DNA from: JBCFBK01 sp038562555
Lineage (GTDB): Bacteria; Bacteroidota; Bacteroidia; Bacteroidales; Prolixibacteraceae
Assembly (NCBI GenBank): GCA_038562555.1
Contig: JBCFBK010000005.1
Location: 105,392 to 169,391 of the forward strand
Length of the DNA: 64,000 bases
Direction of reading: 5' to 3'
A program made the position numbers and the translations under genes. Shown here one piece after another: positions 59,832 through 64,000 of the stretch (position 1 is its first letter; each line of letters starts with the position of its first letter). The notes below the pieces were generated by a model. The model was given only the letters and a program-made list of their open reading frames with translations. It did no database searches and was not told the DNA's origin.

Positions 59832-60908
59832 TTATTTTTCCGGGTGAACGCCTGCTTCTTCTTCCGATACCTGTATTTTAGGCGGAATCACCACCGACAA
59901 AACGATGCTCATAATTAAAATAAATGCAATAAAATACAGGGAATAGGCCGGAGTAAACCCAATTTCGTCGAGCCAACCGTGCAAAAGCAGTTTCAAACCG
60001 ACGAAAACGAGCAGAATGCTCACCCCGATTTTCAGGAACCTGAATTTGTCGACCATGTTGGCGATCAGGAAAAAGAGCGCCCGTAAACCAATAATCGCAT
60101 AGATATTTGAAAAGAACACGACAAAAGGATCGAGTGACACGGAAAAAACGGCCGGTATGGAATCCATGGCAAACAACAGGTCGGTAAACTCGATCAGTAC
60201 CAGAACCACAAAGAGCGGCGTCAGGAAGAGTTTGCCGTCTATCCGCAGCATAAACCGGTCGTTAACATACCCTTTCGTAATATTAAAGTGTCTCGACAGG
60301 TACCGCACGATGGCATAGTCGTGCGGATCTTTTTCGTTTTTGTCCTTGCTAAACAGGATCTTACCGCCCTGAAAAACCAGGAACGCTCCGAAGACGAGCA
60401 GGATCCATTCAAACTTCTGTATCAGGGCCGAACCGGCAAAGATGAAAATAAAGCGCAGGATAATAGCTCCGAGAATACCCCAGAACAGAACCGATTTGTA
60501 ATCTTTAAGCGGAACGGCAAAGCCGCGGAGGATCAGTAAAATAACAAATATATTGTCGACAGAAAGGGTTTTTTCTATGAAGTAACCGGAGAGGTACGAC
60601 AACGACATGTATTGCCTGTATTCAGCAAGCATACTTTCAAATCCGGTTGTTTTAAACCGGAGGCCGGGAGCATACTTGCTGGTGATGTCTGCCAGTTCTT
60701 CCGGCGTGCTGATCCCGTGCAGCAGATGTCCGTAAAAATGAAGAAAACCATAGAAACAGAGCGCCAGACCGATCCACACCACCGACCAGATCATGGCTTC
60801 TTTCGTGGAGACCACATGTACGTTTCGGCCCACCCAAAGCAGGTCGATCATCAAAATGATAACAATGAGGACCAGGAATCCTCCAAAAACCAAAATTTCT
60901 GACGACAT
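59832..60908 (-). CDS. TerC/Alx-family integral membrane protein
   Basis: 358-residue membrane protein with about nine helices. The two conserved acidic motifs are EKTLSVDNIFVILLIL and EFTDLLFAMDSIPAVFSV, typical of TerC/Alx proteins that export manganese or other divalent cations. A soluble loop of about 40 residues (FSKDKNEKDPHDYAIVRY) separates the halves. Alx of E. coli is controlled by a pH/manganese riboswitch, but no such leader is visible; the gene starts 6 bases after the DUF502 stop, so both share a transcript. Confidence 0.94.
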   Translation of the reverse strand: MSSEILVFGGFLVLIVIILMIDLLWVGRNVHVVSTKEAMIWSVVWIGLALCFYGFLHFYGHLLHGISTPEELADITSKYAPGLRFKTTGFESMLAEYRQYMSLSYLSGYFIEKTLSVDNIFVILLILRGFAVPLKDYKSVLFWGILGAIILRFIFIFAGSALIQKFEWILLVFGAFLVFQGGKILFSKDKNEKDPHDYAIVRYLSRHFNITKGYVNDRFMLRIDGKLFLTPLFVVLVLIEFTDLLFAMDSIPAVFSVSLDPFVVFFSNIYAIIGLRALFFLIANMVDKFRFLKIGVSILLVFVGLKLLLHGWLDEIGFTPAYSLYFIAFILIMSIVLSVVIPPKIQVSEEEAGVHPEK

Positions 60909-60914
60909 AGATGC

Positions 60915-61484
60915 TTAATTTACTTTTGTTACACCACCGGAAACAATAAACTTCATGGCTTCGGCCGGCGGCATGTTCAGTTTTTGAACCGAAGAAGACC
61001 CAACCAGATACAATTCACCCGAAAAATTATAGGAGTGAGGAAAATATACGCCCACCAGCCCCGGCATACCAAGTTCTTCCAGGCTTTTTTGGGTGACAAA
61101 GCCGATTTTCCACAGGTTATTTTCCCGGTTGATACATACGAGCACCGGAACATTAAATTTTTTTTCTTTCCCCACAAAAGCCGAAAATAAGTCTTCCAGC
61201 GAACTGTAGATGACCTTAAGCAGGGGAGCCTTTTCCAGGAAGTGTTTCCAAATCCGTTTAAACGGATTAACGACAACAGATTGTCCGATGAAACCGAGCA
61301 AGGTAAGAAAGATAAAAATTACAAGCAGGCCAAGGCCCGGAACGGAAATATCCAGCCATTTTTCGAGCACATTTCTTAACAGGCCGTCGACCAGGTTAAA
61401 GATAACATAAATAATGTACCCGGTTATGGCCAGCGGAGCAACCAGAACCACTCCCTGCATGAAATAGGTAAAAATACGCTTCAT
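60915..61484 (-). CDS. DUF502 family membrane protein
   Basis: 189 residues with two N-terminal transmembrane helices (VVLVAPLAITGYIIYVIFNLV and LGLLVIFIFLTLLGFIG) and a soluble C-terminal domain containing PLLKVIYSSLEDLFSAFVG and GVYFPHSYNFSGELYLV. These segments define DUF502, a widely conserved family of unknown function in bacteria, plants and archaea. It is upstream of terC by 6 bases; the link may point to membrane or metal homeostasis, but this is speculative. Confidence 0.92.
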   Translation of the reverse strand: MKRIFTYFMQGVVLVAPLAITGYIIYVIFNLVDGLLRNVLEKWLDISVPGLGLLVIFIFLTLLGFIGQSVVVNPFKRIWKHFLEKAPLLKVIYSSLEDLFSAFVGKEKKFNVPVLVCINRENNLWKIGFVTQKSLEELGMPGLVGVYFPHSYNFSGELYLVGSSSVQKLNMPPAEAMKFIVSGGVTKVN

Positions 61485-61600
61485 CGGTGATATTTTCGGG
61501 AAAGTTAAGAAAGAATGATCAACTCGCTCACGAAAATAACACCGGACTTGAATTTGTTAAAGGAAATTTGATTTTTATTTTGTGTCAGCAGCACAATAAG

Positions 61601-62647
61601 CTATAACCTGAGCCCGCCGAGCAAATCGATATAGACCTTGAAACCATGCTCTATTTCAGCGATCAGGATATATTCGTCGGCTGTGTGGGAGCGGGCGCTG
61701 TCACCGGGACCTATCTTAACAGAAGGGTAAGGTATGGCTGCCTGGTCTGAGGTGGTCGGTGATCCATAGCAGGACAAGCCAAGCTCTTTTGAACGTTTTA
61801 CAACGGGGTGCTCCGCGTTAATTCCTGAAGAATTCAGCCTAAATGACCGCGGCTTCACCGTTGAGGCGACTTGTTTTCTGATTATTTCGAAAGCCTCCTG
61901 ATTGGAGTAATGTTCGTTGGTACGAACATCTACGACAAACGTACACTGATCGGGCACGATATTGTGCTGATAACCCGCCTGGATCTGTGTCACGGTTAAC
62001 TTAACGGGGCCCAGAATTTCAGATACGGCGGGGAATTGGAACTTCCGGAGTACCGCAATATCGTCCAGAGCTTTGTAAAGGGCGTTTTCTCCCTCGTCCC
62101 GGGCGGCGTGTCCAGCCTTGCCGTATGCCGTGCAATCCAGTACCATTAAGCCTCGTTCCGCAACGGCCATTTGCATCTGCGTAGGTTCCCCGACAATCGC
62201 GAGATCCAGAGGTTCCCATTCGCCGATCAGGCTTTCCATGCCCTGCGGTCCCGAGATCTCTTCTTCGGCCGAAGCGGCAAAGATCAGGTTCCAGGGCAGA
62301 TCGCGTTTCGCGTAAAAATGAACGAAAACAGCCAGCAGGGTGACCAGCGAGGCGCCCGCATCGTTGCTCCCCAGTCCAAACAGGCGGCCGCCTTCCTGTT
62401 CGGCGCCGAACGGATCCCTGGTCCATTCCTTCACAGGTTTTACGGTATCGATATGTGAGTTCAGCAGGATAACGGGTTTGCCTTCCTGCCAGTATCTGTT
62501 TTTGGCCCATGTGTTGTTTTGCTTTTCACAAAACGGAATGCCTTTCAGCGTCAGAAAATCCCTGATCAGCGTGGCAACCGGGGCTTCTTCGCGGCTGAAT
62601 GAAGGTATCCTGATCATCCGGATTAGCAGTTGGATGTACTCTTCCAT
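61601..62647 (-). CDS. M20-family deacetylase, ArgE-like
   Basis: 348-residue zinc-dependent hydrolase. M20 motifs are LLNSHIDTVKP (zinc His and catalytic Asp), the Asp in GLGSNDAGASLV, the base/zinc pair in AASAEEEISG and the dimerisation-domain histidine in AYGKAGHAA. The sequence resembles the Bacteroidota deacetylases of arginine synthesis that act on N-acetylcitrulline or N-succinyl-citrulline rather than acetylornithine; the exact substrate is not proven. It is divergent from speA (arginine decarboxylase), which gives an arginine-centred neighbourhood. The ATG is preceded by a good -7 element. Confidence 0.88.
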   Translation of the reverse strand: MEEYIQLLIRMIRIPSFSREEAPVATLIRDFLTLKGIPFCEKQNNTWAKNRYWQEGKPVILLNSHIDTVKPVKEWTRDPFGAEQEGGRLFGLGSNDAGASLVTLLAVFVHFYAKRDLPWNLIFAASAEEEISGPQGMESLIGEWEPLDLAIVGEPTQMQMAVAERGLMVLDCTAYGKAGHAARDEGENALYKALDDIAVLRKFQFPAVSEILGPVKLTVTQIQAGYQHNIVPDQCTFVVDVRTNEHYSNQEAFEIIRKQVASTVKPRSFRLNSSGINAEHPVVKRSKELGLSCYGSPTTSDQAAIPYPSVKIGPGDSARSHTADEYILIAEIEHGFKVYIDLLGGLRL

Positions 62648-62674
62648 GAGAAAAATCGTTTAAGATCGTTGAAC

Positions 62675-62682
62675 AAAAGTAA
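62675..62682 (-). promoter_or_regulatory. -7 element for the M20 hydrolase gene
   Basis: TACTTTTG on the minus strand matches TAnnTTTG exactly, 27 bases before the start codon. A possible TTTG lies 26 bases further upstream, slightly beyond the normal spacing. Confidence 0.45.
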
Positions 62683-62789
62683 TAATGTTTCCCGTTCTTC
62701 TGACCGTTCAAAAAATGTTTGTATTTTGGAGATGGTTGAATTTATTGAAATCAAAACTGATTTTAAGACAGCCGATTTCCAAAAAAAAG

Positions 62790-62797
62790 TATATTTG
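62790..62797 (+). promoter_or_regulatory. -7 element for speA
   Basis: TATATTTG matches the consensus exactly, 49 bases before the speA start codon. No convincing -33 box at the usual distance. The 199-base gap between the divergent M20 gene and speA holds both promoters and nothing else recognisable. Confidence 0.45.
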
Positions 62798-62846
62798 GCG
62801 GTTGTAACTGAAAATGGTGAATTTATTTGCATATTAATTATTGATA

Positions 62847-64000
62847 ATGAGAAAGTGGCGCATTGAGGATTCAGAGGAGTTATACAACATTAACGGTTGG
62901 GGAATCAATTATTTCTCCATCAACGAAAAAGGTAATGTCGTAGTAACCCCCCAGAAGGACGGTGTTCAGGTCGACCTGAAAGAACTTGTTGATGAATTGC
63001 AGGTTCGGGATGTCGGAGCACCCATGCTGATCCGGTTTCCTGATATTTTGGACAGCCGGATCGAGAAAATGTCGAATTGTTTTAAAATTGCTGCTGCCGA
63101 GTATGAGTACAAGGGTGAGAATTTTATCATCTATCCGATCAAGGTGAATCAGATGCGCCCGGTTGTTGAAGAGATCGTGAGTCATGGAGAAAAATTCAAC
63201 ATCGGACTTGAAGCCGGGTCGAAACCGGAACTGCATGCGGTAATCGCGACCAATACCAACAGCGACTCTCTGATTATCTGCAACGGCTATAAAGATGAAA
63301 GCTATGTAGAGCTTGCTTTCCTTGCCCAGAAGATGGGCCGGCGGATTTTCGTGGTGGTGGAGAAAATGAATGAGCTGAAACTCATCGCACGTGTCGCCAA
63401 ACGTTTAAATATCAGACCGAATCTTGGGATTCGTGTGAAACTGGCCAGTTCGGGCAGTGGCAAATGGGAAAACTCGGGCGGTGATGTCAGTAAGTTCGGG
63501 CTGACTTCCAGCGAATTGCTCGAAGCCATGGACTTTCTGGAACGGAACAATCTCAAGGACTGTATGAAACTGGTGCATTTTCATATCGGCAGCCAGGTAA
63601 ATAAGATCAGACGGATCAAAATTGCGCTCCGGGAAGCTTCGCATTTCTATGCCCAGTTATGCCTGAGTGGTTTCGATATCAAGTTTGTCGATATTGGCGG
63701 CGGTCTTGGTGTCGATTACGACGGGACGCGCTCAGCAAACCGCGAAAGCAGTGTTAATTACAGTATCCAGGAGTATGTGAATGACGCGATTTCCACCATT
63801 GTGGATGTCAGCGATAAAAATGGAATACCGCATCCCAATATTATCACGGAATCAGGACGTTCCCTCACGGCTCATCATTCGGTACTTATCTTTGAAGTTC
63901 TGGAAGCCGCCACGATGCCTGTCTGGGAGGAGGAGGATGAGATCGGTGAGCAGGATCACGAACTGGTAAAGGAATTATACGAAATCTGGGATAACCTCAA
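62847..64000 (+). CDS. speA: Biosynthetic arginine decarboxylase (5' part, runs off window)
   Basis: The frame is open from the ATG to the window edge (384 complete codons), so only the N-terminal part is present. Full-length SpeA is about 630 residues. The PLP-barrel start is clear: WGINYFSINEKGNVVVTP, the PLP lysine in YPIKVNQMRPVVEEI, GLEAGSKPELHAVIA, CNGYKDESYVELAFL and the glycine-rich FVDIGGGLGVDYDGT. The enzyme makes agmatine, the start of polyamine synthesis in Bacteroidota. It is divergent from the M20 deacetylase gene. Confidence 0.95.
   Translation, partial: MRKWRIEDSEELYNINGWGINYFSINEKGNVVVTPQKDGVQVDLKELVDELQVRDVGAPMLIRFPDILDSRIEKMSNCFKIAAAEYEYKGENFIIYPIKVNQMRPVVEEIVSHGEKFNIGLEAGSKPELHAVIATNTNSDSLIICNGYKDESYVELAFLAQKMGRRIFVVVEKMNELKLIARVAKRLNIRPNLGIRVKLASSGSGKWENSGGDVSKFGLTSSELLEAMDFLERNNLKDCMKLVHFHIGSQVNKIRRIKIALREASHFYAQLCLSGFDIKFVDIGGGLGVDYDGTRSANRESSVNYSIQEYVNDAISTIVDVSDKNGIPHPNIITESGRSLTAHHSVLIFEVLEAATMPVWEEEDEIGEQDHELVKELYEIWDNL

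Noticed and set aside
62630..62866. 78-codon plus-strand frame before speA
   Set aside because: It crosses the M20 gene start and the speA start in another frame and has no recognisable family; the region is better explained by two promoters.

Overview
The window reads as one contiguous piece of a Bacteroidota chromosome, most likely a respiring member of the Bacteroidales/Marinilabiliales type. The evidence is indirect but consistent. There is no obvious Shine-Dalgarno use, and many -7 boxes fit TAnnTTTG, the form used by the Bacteroidota primary sigma factor. Also present are alternative complex III (ACIII), a DUF4492 gene before cydAB, a short-form phosphatidylserine decarboxylase and zinc-independent ribosomal protein L31. 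Genus level is not determinable. No phage, IS element, CRISPR array or rRNA gene was seen; the only RNA gene is one tRNA-Ser.

Layout. 0-10.4 kb: a DUF5009-type membrane protein, a large secreted M23-PKD-PKD-M14 peptidase, tRNA-Ser(CGA), a Bax-inhibitor-1 homologue, a tandem pair of GNAT-like proteins, rpmE2 and lon. 10.4-12 kb: two orphan LytTR response regulators. 12.1-25.4 kb: a respiratory island. A plus-strand SCO/caa3 oxidase operon (subunits I, III, IV, II, then heme O synthase) converges one base away from a minus-strand ACIII operon (actA-B-C-D-F-E). Together they carry electrons from quinol through cytochrome c to oxygen. 25.7-30 kb: a small CarboxypepD_reg protein, a heavy-metal-binding lipoprotein, and a second terminal oxidase (DUF4492-cydA-cydB plus an unlisted 39-residue membrane ORF). 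30-36.6 kb: minus-strand rsfS-ftsH-LUD-DUF2007-cdsA-psd-pssA (membrane proteostasis and phosphatidylethanolamine synthesis), with birA divergent.

36.7-43 kb: an overlapping signalling operon of two hybrid histidine kinases, CheR and a receiver-less CheB, with no chemoreceptor or CheA. 43.2-46.8 kb: a putative sugar-acid catabolic set (MDR dehydrogenase, Gfo/Idh/MocA oxidoreductase, GntP symporter). 47-50 kb: two tandem S41 lipoprotein proteases. 50-53.7 kb: a LuxR/hemerythrin pair, SRPBCC, pyrE, NUDIX and coaD. 54-57.5 kb: a sigma-54-type regulator without a DNA-binding domain, ppx and cysK. 57.5-62.6 kb: a NatAB-like ABC exporter, TerC, DUF502 and an ArgE-like M20 hydrolase. 62.8 kb to the edge: the 5' part of speA.

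The most interesting signal is the leader of cysK. It encodes a 24-codon peptide with three consecutive Cys codons, then a perfect intrinsic terminator only 19 bases before the cysK start. Alternative pairings match a classical ribosome-mediated attenuator, here apparently sensing cysteine. Other structural oddities are tandem heptanucleotide repeats scattered through intergenic gaps, a perfect 17-bp hairpin between cysK and ppx, and a long hairpin upstream of coaD.
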